Shown: positions 16,671 to 24,629 of the stretch, in pieces | How the letters are laid out: every line of letters begins with the position of its first letter | Numbering within the stretch: the first letter of the stretch is position 1 | From: Anabaena minutissima FACHB-250 | Lineage (GTDB): Bacteria > Cyanobacteriota > Cyanobacteriia > Cyanobacteriales > Nostocaceae | NCBI RefSeq assembly: GCF_014697125.1 | Contig: NZ_JACJRG010000006.1 | Location: forward strand, 124,001-188,000 | DNA: 64,000 bases | Direction: 5' to 3' | Translations under genes and position numbers: made by a program | The notes under the pieces: generated by a model | Database searches by the model: none | Seen by the model: only the letters and a program-made list of their open reading frames with translations | Told to the model about the DNA's origin: nothing

Positions 16671-17654
16671 ATGCCAACATCTGCACTTGACGGTAAAGAC
16701 GCAGCCGCTATCCAAGCCGCAACCGCAGGGGTTGCTGTGTGCGATCGCTCTTTTTGGGGACGCATCCGTGTTTCTAATGATGACTGTTTGCGATTTTTAC
16801 ACAATCAAAGTACAAATGATTTCCAAAGTCTCAAGCCAGGACAGGGCTGTGAGACGGTGATGGTAACATCCACTGCTCGCACGATTGATTTAGTAAGTGC
16901 GTATGTTCTCGATGATGCCGTGTTACTTTTAGTGTCGCCTAACCGTTGTGAATTTTTAATGCAATGGTTAGATCGTTATATCTTCTTTGCCGATAAGGTG
17001 CAATTAACTGATGTGACGGCGGAAACTGCAACTTTTAGTCTCATCGGTGCAGGAAGTGATGCAGTAATAGAAAAATTCGGTGCGGGGGCAATTATCGGTC
17101 AACCCTACGGCAATCATCTGACAGTGGATGATGGGGTCATCATTGCAGTCGGTAGTGGTTTGGCTTCCCCTGGATATACATTGATTTTGCCTGTGTCTGT
17201 AAAAGAAACGGTATGGCAGCAAATTTTAGACTTAGGGGCGGTAGAATTAAGCGATCGCGGTTGGGAACATTTACGCATATTACAAGGCAGACCAACCCCA
17301 GAAGCAGAACTCACAGATGACTTTAATCCTTTAGAAGTCGGCTTATGGCAGGCTATTTCTTTTAATAAAGGTTGCTATATCGGACAGGAAACCATTGCCC
17401 GATTAAATACATATAAAGGTGTCAAACAATATCTGTGGGGGATTAAACTTAACAGTCCAGCCACCATAGGAGATACTATTACCATTGGAGAGGACAAAGT
17501 TGGTAAACTCACCAGTTATACCGAAACTGCTGATGGTTACTTTGGACTCGGTTACATTAAAAGCAAAGCTGGTGGTGTGGGTTTGAAAGTGCAAGTAGGA
17601 AACGCCGAGGGTGAAATAGTATCCATCCCATTTGTTTCTCACGAATATCCATAA
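16671..17654 (+). CDS. YgfZ/GcvT-type folate-binding protein
   Basis: About 327 residues, related to the aminomethyltransferase GcvT but with the YgfZ signature KGCYIGQETIARL near residue 245. The N-terminal half has RFLHNQSTNDFQ and the C-terminal domain LGYIKSKAGGVGLKVQVG. YgfZ proteins bind tetrahydrofolate and support iron-sulphur cluster enzymes. A TTG nine bases upstream (16662) gives a slightly longer frame; I prefer the ATG. The gene stands alone between the toxin-antitoxin pair and mutL. Confidence 0.88.
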   Translation: MPTSALDGKDAAAIQAATAGVAVCDRSFWGRIRVSNDDCLRFLHNQSTNDFQSLKPGQGCETVMVTSTARTIDLVSAYVLDDAVLLLVSPNRCEFLMQWLDRYIFFADKVQLTDVTAETATFSLIGAGSDAVIEKFGAGAIIGQPYGNHLTVDDGVIIAVGSGLASPGYTLILPVSVKETVWQQILDLGAVELSDRGWEHLRILQGRPTPEAELTDDFNPLEVGLWQAISFNKGCYIGQETIARLNTYKGVKQYLWGIKLNSPATIGDTITIGEDKVGKLTSYTETADGYFGLGYIKSKAGGVGLKVQVGNAEGEIVSIPFVSHEYP

Positions 17655-17783
17655 AAGGGAACAGGTGACAGGGAACAGTAAAGACGCAATTCATACCTAC
17701 CCTACTACTATCCCCAGTCCCTAATCCCCAGGAGTTATTTAATTAATTTTGACTTTTGACTTGATTTGTCCTCAGTTCCCCAA

Positions 17784-19553
17784 ATGCCATCTACTATTCA
17801 AGCTTTACCTCAAGAAGTCGTATATCTAATTACAGCAGGTGAAGTCATCGACTGTTTCGCTGCTGTGGTGCGGGAATTGGTGGAAAATTCCTTAGATGCG
17901 GGTGCGACGAGAATTGTGGTTGCACTATGGCCGCAGCAGTGGCGTATCCGGGTGACTGATAATGGTTGCGGTATGGACTTGGATGATTTGCAACAAGCCG
18001 CAGCAACTCACAGCACTAGTAAAATTCATTCTAGTGATGACTTGTGGAAAATTCACAGTCTGGGATTTCGGGGTGAAGCATTACACAGTTTAACAACGCT
18101 GGCAGATTTGGAGATTTTCAGCCGTTCTAGCAATGGGAATGTAGGATGGCGGGTTGTCTATGGTGATGGGGGAAAAGCTATTCAGGTTGAGGCGACAGCG
18201 ATCGCTCCTGGTACAGTGGTGACAGTCTCCAATTTATTTGCCAATTGCGTGGCGCGTCGTCATGGTTTACCGCCAACAGCACAGCAAATGAAAGCTGTCC
18301 AAGCCACAATTTACAACATCGCCCTTTGTCATCCTCAAGTTACTTGGCAAGTGTCACAAAATGACCGAGCATGGTTCACTATCTCCCCAGCTTCTACAGT
18401 AGGGCAACTCATACCCCAACTATTATCACAAGTGCGACAAGGCGACTTACAAGAATTAACACTAGAAATCCCCAACCCAGAAAACTCAGCACTCAGCACT
18501 CAGCACTCCCCACTCAGCACTCCCCACTCAGCACCGGCTAAACGCCGCGCTACCGCTAACAGCACTCAGCACTCCCCACTCACCCTAGTAGTAGGCTTAC
18601 CCGATAGATGTCATCGCCATCGTCCCGACTGGGTACGGGTAGCGATTAACGGGAGGATAGTTAAGTCACCGGAATTAGAACAGACAATATTGGGAGCATT
18701 TCATAGAACATTACCACGCGATCGCTATCCGATCTGTTTTCTCCATCTTGTCATTTCCCCTGACCAAATCAACTGGAATCGCAACCCCGCCAAAACCGAA
18801 ATTTACCTCAACGAGTTAACTTATTGGCAAGAACAAATCACTCAAGCCATTAACCAAGCACTGCGTATTAGTGCTGCAAATATCAAAGAATCCGTCCACA
18901 CAACCAGAGTCAGTCAACTACTCAAAACCGCAGAAGAAAAAGGCAATTACAACGTCAACCCCACTCCCAACGGGCTAAACGCCCCGCTACCGCTAACACA
19001 ACTCAGCACTCAGCACTCCTTAAAAGCTGTCGCCCAAGTCAGCAATACCTACATCGTCGCTGAACATCCTGGGGGAATGTGGTTAGTAGAACAACACATT
19101 GCCCATGAACGAGTTTTGTATGAACAATTGTGTGATAATTGGCAACTTCTTCCTGTCGAACCGCCAATCATTCTTTATCAATTATCACCAGCGCAACTTG
19201 CCCAATTGCAACGCATCGGTTTAGATATTGAACCCTTTGGTGAACAAATTTGGGCAGTGCGTAACCTTCCCGCCATCTTACAGCAACGAGAAGATTGCGC
19301 TGACGCAATTTTAGAACTGAGTTGGGGAGGAGACTTAGAAACAGCCCAAGTAGCCGTCGCCTGTCGTAGTGCCATCCGTAACGGTACACCGATGAGTTTA
19401 CCAGAAATGCAGAAGTTACTAGATGATTGGCAACGCACTCGCAACCCCCGCACCTGTCCCCACGGTCGCCCGATTTATTTATCATTAGATGAGTCGGCTT
19501 TATCCAGATTTTTCCGTCGTCATTGGGTAATTGGCAAGAGTCACGGTATTTAA
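17784..19553 (+). CDS. mutL: DNA mismatch repair protein MutL with repeat-encoded insertions
   Basis: The 589-residue protein has the GHKL ATPase: ELVENSLDAGATRI, DNGCGMDLDD, THSTSKI, FRGEALHSL. The C-terminal domain has VEQHIAHERVLYEQL (endonuclease-type motif with Glu in place of the first Asp), ACRSAIRNG and CPHGRP. The ATG at 17784 begins the usual MPSTIQALP; a TTG at 17766 is an alternative. Two segments are translated dispersed repeats: about residues 235-267 (STQHSPLSTPHS, APAKRRATANS) in the ATPase half, and about 397-412 (NGLNAPLPLTQLSTQHS) in the linker before the C-terminal domain. Both preserve the frame. MutL couples mismatch recognition to strand incision. Confidence 0.95.
   Translation: MPSTIQALPQEVVYLITAGEVIDCFAAVVRELVENSLDAGATRIVVALWPQQWRIRVTDNGCGMDLDDLQQAAATHSTSKIHSSDDLWKIHSLGFRGEALHSLTTLADLEIFSRSSNGNVGWRVVYGDGGKAIQVEATAIAPGTVVTVSNLFANCVARRHGLPPTAQQMKAVQATIYNIALCHPQVTWQVSQNDRAWFTISPASTVGQLIPQLLSQVRQGDLQELTLEIPNPENSALSTQHSPLSTPHSAPAKRRATANSTQHSPLTLVVGLPDRCHRHRPDWVRVAINGRIVKSPELEQTILGAFHRTLPRDRYPICFLHLVISPDQINWNRNPAKTEIYLNELTYWQEQITQAINQALRISAANIKESVHTTRVSQLLKTAEEKGNYNVNPTPNGLNAPLPLTQLSTQHSLKAVAQVSNTYIVAEHPGGMWLVEQHIAHERVLYEQLCDNWQLLPVEPPIILYQLSPAQLAQLQRIGLDIEPFGEQIWAVRNLPAILQQREDCADAILELSWGGDLETAQVAVACRSAIRNGTPMSLPEMQKLLDDWQRTRNPRTCPHGRPIYLSLDESALSRFFRRHWVIGKSHGI
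18484..18590 (+). repeat. GGCTAAACGCC element plus heptamers inside mutL
   Basis: CTCAGCACTCAGCACTCAGC heptamers followed by a GGCTAAACGCCGCGCTACCG copy (18536-18555) and more CAGCACT units. It is all in frame in mutL and encodes a Ser/Thr/Gln/His- then Arg/Ala-rich segment. Confidence 0.85.
18970..19019 (+). repeat. Second GGCTAAACGCC element inside mutL
   Basis: GGGCTAAACGCCCCGCTACC followed by CTCAGCA heptamers, in frame in the linker of MutL. It is a variant copy (CCCCGC in place of CGCGC), like those at 47520-47645. Confidence 0.85.
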
Positions 19554-19594
19554 AAGCACTTACAGATTACAACTCAGCACGCAGCACTCACAAC

Positions 19595-20032
19595 TCACTT
19601 ATCACGCCATAGTCTCAATAATTGAGGAAACGAATTGATTAATGCAATTCCTCCAATCAAGACAAAAAGTGACCCCATAGCAGTAAATATTACAGGTAGA
19701 AACCATAAATCTGCCCAGGAATTAATTCTGGCAGAATTTGGCTCTTGAGAATGATATAGCACTTCTACTGGCTGATCCTTTTTAAAAGCTGGTGGGTTAC
19801 TGCCTGAGTTAGCTTCAAATGTTGTAGGATCGCCAGAAGATGGGGTAAATTTTACTACTGGGTAATAGACTTTTGAACGTCGTATCAAATCAATGACTGT
19901 TCCTGATGTTTTTACAGAGGTGGCGACAAAGGAACGAGTATTTAATCCAATTATTATGCCAATAACAGCAAATATACTGCCAATACCAGCGAAGATAGAA
20001 CCGAATAACCGAAGGAAATTGGTATCGTCCAT
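19595..20032 (-). CDS. DUF3592 domain membrane protein
   Basis: The 145-residue protein has membrane segments at each end (about 9-31 and 107-130) around an extracytoplasmic beta domain. That domain carries the DUF3592 pattern: SGTVIDLIRRSKVYYPVVKFTPSSG, then PAFKKDQPVEVLYHSQEPNSARINSW. Function is unknown. It is convergent with mutL and lies downstream of a minus-strand terminator at 20096-20122. Confidence 0.82.
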   Translation of the reverse strand: MDDTNFLRLFGSIFAGIGSIFAVIGIIIGLNTRSFVATSVKTSGTVIDLIRRSKVYYPVVKFTPSSGDPTTFEANSGSNPPAFKKDQPVEVLYHSQEPNSARINSWADLWFLPVIFTAMGSLFVLIGGIALINSFPQLLRLWRDK

Positions 20033-20095
20033 AGGATTTTAATATTTCAGTAATTTATACCTCCTCTTCAGAAAATCCTATTTCGGAATTTGCCC

Positions 20096-20122
20096 ATAAA
20101 AAAAGGCAGGAAGAACCTACCT
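20096..20122 (-). terminator. Rho-independent terminator after devA
   Basis: On the minus strand AGGTAGG and CCTGCCT form a 7-pair stem (one G-U) with a TTCTT loop, followed by a run of T. It lies about 140 bases beyond the devA stop and 64 before the DUF3592 start, separating the two transcripts. Confidence 0.65.
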
Positions 20123-20262
20123 TGTAACCCAAAAAAAGCATTTTGTAACCAAATACATTATCAAATATGGCAGAGAGTTATGGCAGGAATATTACAAAAA
20201 TACGACGAGTATGTGAAGAAGTGGGGGAATTTTAAACGCAGAGGGGCGGAGAATATGCACTC

Positions 20263-20958
20263 TTAGCTAGTTTTGGCTAGAGTTCCATTGACTAATTTGC
20301 CGTCTTCCATGTGTACTGTGCGATCGGCGATATCGAGAATGCGGTTATCATGAGTCACCATTAAGATGGTACAGCCTCGTTCTTTGGCGAGTTTTTGCAT
20401 GAGGTTAACGACATCTCTACCAGACTGGCTATCTAAGGCGGCGGTGGGTTCATCTGCTAAGACAATTTGGGGATGGCTGACTAAAGCACGAGCGATCGCC
20501 ACTCGTTGTTTTTGCCCTCCAGATAGTTGTCTGGGATAATAATGTAGGCGGCTTCCTAACCCTACTTGCTCTAAAATCTGCACTGCACGAGTTTGTATAT
20601 CTTCCAGTTCAATTTGCTGGTGCAACTCTAAACCAATTTTGACATTTTGGAGTGCTGTTAAACTGCCGTGTAAGTTATCGGATTGAAAAATATAGCCGTT
20701 ATTGCGTCGCGCCTGCACTAATTTTTCCGCATCCGCACCACAGAGTTCTCTACCCAACACTCGTAAACTCCCAGACTGAGCAGAACGTAATCCACCAACT
20801 AAGTTCAGTAATGTAGTTTTACCAGAACCAGAAGGCCCAGTCAAAATTACAATTTCACCTTGGTTAATTTCTAAGTTGATATTCAATAAAACTTGCTTAC
20901 GTAGTGAACCATGACCAAAGTAGTGGTCAAGATTCCGAATAGAAATGACTGTGAACAT
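20263..20958 (-). CDS. devA: DevA-family ABC transporter ATPase
   Basis: The 231-residue ATPase shows Walker A GPSGSGKTT, Q-loop YIFQSDN, signature LSGGQKQRVAIARAL, Walker B VLADEPTAALD and the H-loop VTHDN. It energises the DevBCA exporter together with DevC (permease) and DevB (membrane fusion). In Anabaena one such system, with a TolC-like channel, exports heterocyst glycolipids; genomes of this group carry several paralogues, so the substrate here is open. It follows devC with an 83-base gap filled by heptamer repeats. Confidence 0.88.
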   Translation of the reverse strand: MFTVISIRNLDHYFGHGSLRKQVLLNINLEINQGEIVILTGPSGSGKTTLLNLVGGLRSAQSGSLRVLGRELCGADAEKLVQARRNNGYIFQSDNLHGSLTALQNVKIGLELHQQIELEDIQTRAVQILEQVGLGSRLHYYPRQLSGGQKQRVAIARALVSHPQIVLADEPTAALDSQSGRDVVNLMQKLAKERGCTILMVTHDNRILDIADRTVHMEDGKLVNGTLAKTS

Positions 20959-20959
20959 G

Positions 20960-21016
20960 GTTAGGGAGTGCTGAGTAGTGAGTGGGGAGTGGTGAGTGGG
21001 GAGTGGTGAGTGCTAA
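20960..21016. repeat. STRR of AGTGGGG/AGTGGTG heptamers between devC and devA
   Basis: AGTGCTG, AGTAGTG, AGTGGGG, AGTGGTG, AGTGGGG, AGTGGTG and AGTGCTA run in tandem just upstream of the devA ATG. Repeat array length could affect devA expression. Confidence 0.75.
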
Positions 21017-21041
21017 GAAAAATCTACCTTGGCTTCCTTGT

Positions 21042-22211
21042 CTAAAACATATCTGCGGGATCGGCGGCTTGGAGTTTACGTGTGGCGATCGCACCGGAAA
21101 TTGCACACATAATAATAGTTAGTATCAATACCTGCAATGCCCGGATCAGAGTCATGTAGATGGGTAAGTTGGTAGCACTCCGGGTTAATTGGTAAAGTCC
21201 TAAAGATACCGCCACCCCTGGGACAAAGCCTAATAACGCTAGAATCACAGCTTCTTCAAATATCACACCTAGCAAGTAGTAATGGCGATATCCTATGGCT
21301 TTGAAGGTGGCGTATTCTCTCAGATGAGTATTAACATCTGTAGATAAGACTTGATAGACAATAATCACACCAACTACAAAACCCATTGACACCCCAATGC
21401 TAAAAATGAACCCTATTGGGGAGTTGGTACGCCAAAAGTTATTTTCAAATTCAATAAATTCTTGATGGGTCAGCACCTTGACATCTCGTGATAAACGTGC
21501 TTGTAATGCGTCTTTTACTTGTCGGCTATTTACCCCTGGCTGTAACTGAATTAAACCCAAACTGACACTAGAAGCCTGTTGACGAGGAAAGAAGCGCAAG
21601 AAATTCTGATCACTAGTAATTAGCGTACTATCAGCCCCAAAGGAAGCTCCTAATTTAAATAAACCAGTAATGGCAATTGTACGCCGTTCTAATTCTGTTT
21701 TGACGATTTGACCTTGTTCTAATTGAGCGATAGTTTGCTGATAATCTCCTCTAGCTGCACGGTCAAATAAAACTGTATCTGGTAACTTAATTTCTGAGAG
21801 TTTGGCGTTAACTTCAGGGAAATTAACAGCAGGCTTATTAGGATTAATCCCGATAACTAAAATCTCTGTATCGCGGCGGGTTTGGGGATTCTTCCACACC
21901 ATGTTACTCACATACATAGCTTCGGCTGATTTTATCCCTGGTACATCCATTGCTTGATATAGTCGCCGTCGAGAAAAAGTAGAGATGCGTTGCAGGTTAC
22001 GGGTTTGCGAACCGATGACAATAATATCTGCTTGTAAACTGCGATGTAGTTGAGTGTTACTGTCGTACAATGCCGCTTGAAATCCCAGCTGCATAAACAT
22101 CAGTAAGTCCGCAAAGGCAATACCTGACAATGCTACTAACAGCCGACTTTTTTCATGACTTAATTGCAGCCAGCCTAAAGGTGTCCGCCGTCGCAGTTGT
22201 TGAAACATCAT
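21042..22211 (-). CDS. devC: DevC-family ABC transporter permease
   Basis: The 389-residue permease has the DevC start (TPLGWLQLSHEKSRLLVALSG), one membrane span at about 18-40, and a large extracytoplasmic domain (about 45-260, MacB-periplasmic type). Three C-terminal spans follow (FtsX-like; FKAIGYRHYYLLGVIFEEAV). I chose the tandem ATG at 22211: the frame can be extended to 22286, but that part (rich in Gln, Ser, Val) is translated tandem repeat DNA and would overlap devB. It is the middle gene of devB-devC-devA. Confidence 0.88.
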   Translation of the reverse strand: MMFQQLRRRTPLGWLQLSHEKSRLLVALSGIAFADLLMFMQLGFQAALYDSNTQLHRSLQADIIVIGSQTRNLQRISTFSRRRLYQAMDVPGIKSAEAMYVSNMVWKNPQTRRDTEILVIGINPNKPAVNFPEVNAKLSEIKLPDTVLFDRAARGDYQQTIAQLEQGQIVKTELERRTIAITGLFKLGASFGADSTLITSDQNFLRFFPRQQASSVSLGLIQLQPGVNSRQVKDALQARLSRDVKVLTHQEFIEFENNFWRTNSPIGFIFSIGVSMGFVVGVIIVYQVLSTDVNTHLREYATFKAIGYRHYYLLGVIFEEAVILALLGFVPGVAVSLGLYQLTRSATNLPIYMTLIRALQVLILTIIMCAISGAIATRKLQAADPADMF

Positions 22212-22275
22212 TTTGTTGACTGTTGACTGTTGACTGGGAACTAGGTAAAAAATTCTCCTTCGTCTACCTTCTGCC

Positions 22276-23493
22276 TTACAACTCAATTACTGCTTTGACT
22301 TGCATATTTGTTAAATCGGCAGCTTTTTGACTAGAGGTAGAATTGAGGCGGATTTGGACTTCTACAACTCGGTTGTCAATATTGCTGGTAGGGTCTGTAT
22401 TAACTACGTTTTGCCGCCGTATCTGTAAGCCCTTGCGTTCAACTATTCCCTGCATTTCTATGGGTAGATAATCACCGATGACTCGCACTTGCTGGCCTGG
22501 TTTGACTCTGCTGATGTCACTTTCGTAGACTTCGGCGATGACGTACATTTGGTTAGTCTGGCCAATTTCAGCAATGCCATTATTGGAGACTAATTCCCCA
22601 GGGCGACTGTGAATTTCAAATACTTGTCCATCTTGGGGCGATCGCACGTAAGCTTGGGTAAGATTAACTTGGGCTTGATTGACTGCTGCTAAGGCACGAT
22701 TGACTTCAGCTTGGGCTGCTACCACATCGACACCCCGCACTTCGGTAATTTGCTCTAAGGTAGCTTTGGCTTCTTGAAGTTTTTGCTGGCTGCTAATTTG
22801 CAGACGCTGTAACTGTGCTTGGCCTTCTTGCAGATTTTTCTGGGCAGTTTCTAGCTGCAATCGCTGGCTATCACTCTGGGAAGCAGAAATTGCCCCTTGC
22901 TGATACAGTGTTTGATAACGTTGGTTTTCTATCTGGGCATTTTGTACTTCGGCTTGTAATCGCGCTACAGTAGCTGTCTGGGCTGCTATGTCCCCTTTAG
23001 CTTCGGCTCGCAGACGGGCTATGATAGCTTGTTGAGCAGCAACTTCTCCCCTTTTCGCTCCGGCTTTGGTGCGGTTGAGGTTGGCTTGCGCGACTTTTAC
23101 CTGTTCCTGGGTTTCTTTTAATGCAGCTTCTAATTTATCTCGGCTATCTAAAATTGCAATTACCTGTCCGGCTTTTACTCTATCCCCCTCTCTTACTAAA
23201 AGTTGCTCTACCCGACTTCCTTCACTAGATGTAGTCGCAGAGAGTTGAATAACTTTCCCCTTGGGTTCAATTCGTCCTAAAGCAGTTACTGTTTTTAGCT
23301 CTGGTAATAATGTGGTTGATGCTTGTACCTTTTGATTAGATGCTTCCCTTATTTTTAATGTTGTATAAACACTGATTCCTATAACTGCAAAAGACACAAA
23401 AATTGCTAAAAAAATGGCTGGACGTAAAATCGATTGAGGAGAAATTGAACGGTCTAGCTTTGAATTTTGCACAATCGCATACCTTTGTAGCAA
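22276..23493 (-). CDS. devB: DevB-family membrane fusion protein
   Basis: The protein of up to 405 residues has one N-terminal membrane anchor (about 24-46), a lipoyl-like half (GRIEPKGKVIQLSATTSSEG), a long coiled-coil hairpin (about 115-255, rich in Ala/Gln/Glu) and the closing YVRSPQDGQVFEIHSRPGE with the DevB extension. It should bridge the DevAC inner-membrane complex to an outer-membrane channel. The start is uncertain: TTG at 23493 or GTG at 23472; no ATG lies in frame nearby. It is first in the operon and divergent from a TetR gene. Confidence 0.87.
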   Translation of the reverse strand: MLQRYAIVQNSKLDRSISPQSILRPAIFLAIFVSFAVIGISVYTTLKIREASNQKVQASTTLLPELKTVTALGRIEPKGKVIQLSATTSSEGSRVEQLLVREGDRVKAGQVIAILDSRDKLEAALKETQEQVKVAQANLNRTKAGAKRGEVAAQQAIIARLRAEAKGDIAAQTATVARLQAEVQNAQIENQRYQTLYQQGAISASQSDSQRLQLETAQKNLQEGQAQLQRLQISSQQKLQEAKATLEQITEVRGVDVVAAQAEVNRALAAVNQAQVNLTQAYVRSPQDGQVFEIHSRPGELVSNNGIAEIGQTNQMYVIAEVYESDISRVKPGQQVRVIGDYLPIEMQGIVERKGLQIRRQNVVNTDPTSNIDNRVVEVQIRLNSTSSQKAADLTNMQVKAVIEL

Positions 23494-23642
23494 TTCCCAA
23501 TTTGCTGTCTCAAATCGAATTTTTATGAAGAGTAGTGAGTGCTGAGTGGTGAGTACTGAGTAATGAGTAGCGAGTTCCGTAGCGGGACTTTTAGCAGCGT
23601 ACTGAGTAAAGAGTAGAGAGTAAAAATATGAATCCCCACTTA

Positions 23643-23690
23643 GTCACCTGTCACCTGTCACCTGTCACCTGTCACCTGTCACCTGTCACC
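23643..23690. repeat. STRR of seven GTCACCT heptamers upstream of devB
   Basis: Seven nearly perfect GTCACCT units, ending in a degenerate TATCGCCTGTCCCT. They lie between the devB start and the TetR operator candidate, in the region expected to hold the devB promoter or leader. Confidence 0.85.
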
Positions 23691-23800
23691 TATCGCCTGT
23701 CCCTGATAACTGATACAGCTACTCTTATATGTTCAACGCCTGTTCAATATCTGAACTGAGATATACAAAACTAAACTGTGTAGTCTTATAATGTGATTAT

Positions 23801-23820
23801 ACTAAACTGACTAGTTTAGT
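23801..23820. promoter_or_regulatory. Candidate TetR operator between devB and the regulator gene
   Basis: ACTAAACT, a 4-base spacer GACT, and AGTTTAGT form a perfect palindrome of 8-base arms. A half-site-like ACTAAACTGTGTAGT lies just upstream (23770-23784), and TATAAT at 23787-23792 is a possible -10 element between them. The palindrome ends 53 bases before the TetR start. TetR proteins often bind such sites in divergent promoters. Confidence 0.6.
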
Positions 23821-23873
23821 CAAGCGATTCCCTCTAAGAGCCGCTACCGCCACCAAAAAGGAATTATTCAAAC

Positions 23874-24491
23874 ATGGTACGCCCAAAAACTGGGGATGCT
23901 GAACGCTCAAATTCTACCGATAAAGTCGAGAAAATTCTGCAAGGAGCGATGCAGCAATTTTTAGCAAATGGTTATGCTGCTACGAGTATGGATAAAGTAG
24001 CAGAGGCGGCGGGAGTTTCCAAAGCCACGGTTTACAGCCACTTTCAAGATAAGGAAGGACTTTTTAGAGCCTTAATCGAGAAATTAGCCAGAAAGCGGTT
24101 TCAGTCGATTTTGGGAACACAACCTTTGCTGGGAGAACCTTATATAGTGCTGCGACGGTTAGCAAAAACCGCCTTAGATCAGATGGTAAATGACCCAGAA
24201 TACCAATCATTTGAGCGTCTGTTGATGGGGGAATCGGCGCGGTTTCCAGAGTTAGCGCAGGTTTTTATTGGGAGCATTGCCAAACCAGCGATAGAAACAA
24301 TTAGTAAATACCTAGCATCTCGTGCAGAACTCAAAATCCCAGATCCAGAAGCCACTGCGAGGATTTTGATTGGTTCATTGGTGCATTTTGTCATCACCCA
24401 AGAGATTATGCACGGTAAAGATATTATGCCAATGGAAAGCGATCGCCTGATTGATGCCTTAACTCATTTGATTGTCAACTGTGCTGAATAA
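23874..24491 (+). CDS. TetR/AcrR-family regulator
   Basis: The 205-residue protein has an N-terminal helix-turn-helix (ILQGAMQQFLANGYAATSMD, KVAEAAGVSKATVYSHFQDK) and a C-terminal ligand domain resembling the AefR-like type (ERLLMGESARFPELAQVF). Divergence from devBCA and the palindrome between them suggest that it represses the exporter and itself, with the exported compound or a precursor as possible inducer. That role is inferred. The start is supported by a purine stretch (AAAAAGGAATT) upstream. Confidence 0.9.
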   Translation: MVRPKTGDAERSNSTDKVEKILQGAMQQFLANGYAATSMDKVAEAAGVSKATVYSHFQDKEGLFRALIEKLARKRFQSILGTQPLLGEPYIVLRRLAKTALDQMVNDPEYQSFERLLMGESARFPELAQVFIGSIAKPAIETISKYLASRAELKIPDPEATARILIGSLVHFVITQEIMHGKDIMPMESDRLIDALTHLIVNCAE

Positions 24492-24629
24492 GGGAATAGG
24501 GACTGAAGAACAAATCTCAATTCAAGTAAATCGCTGACAATAAACATAACTATATTACGAAATGTCATGGCACTTACAGCCACACCATAAAAAAGTCGAT
24601 AGTCCATAAAATTTATACGAACATAACTC

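Noticed and set aside
22212..22286. N-terminal extension of DevC
   Set aside because: It encodes tandem repeat DNA, overlaps devB and lacks family similarity; the tandem ATG at 22211 is better.
23643..23690. Regular tandem repeat, considered as a CRISPR array
   Set aside because: Units are seven bases with no spacers, so it is an STRR. No array with unique spacers of 30-40 bases was found, nor any cas gene.
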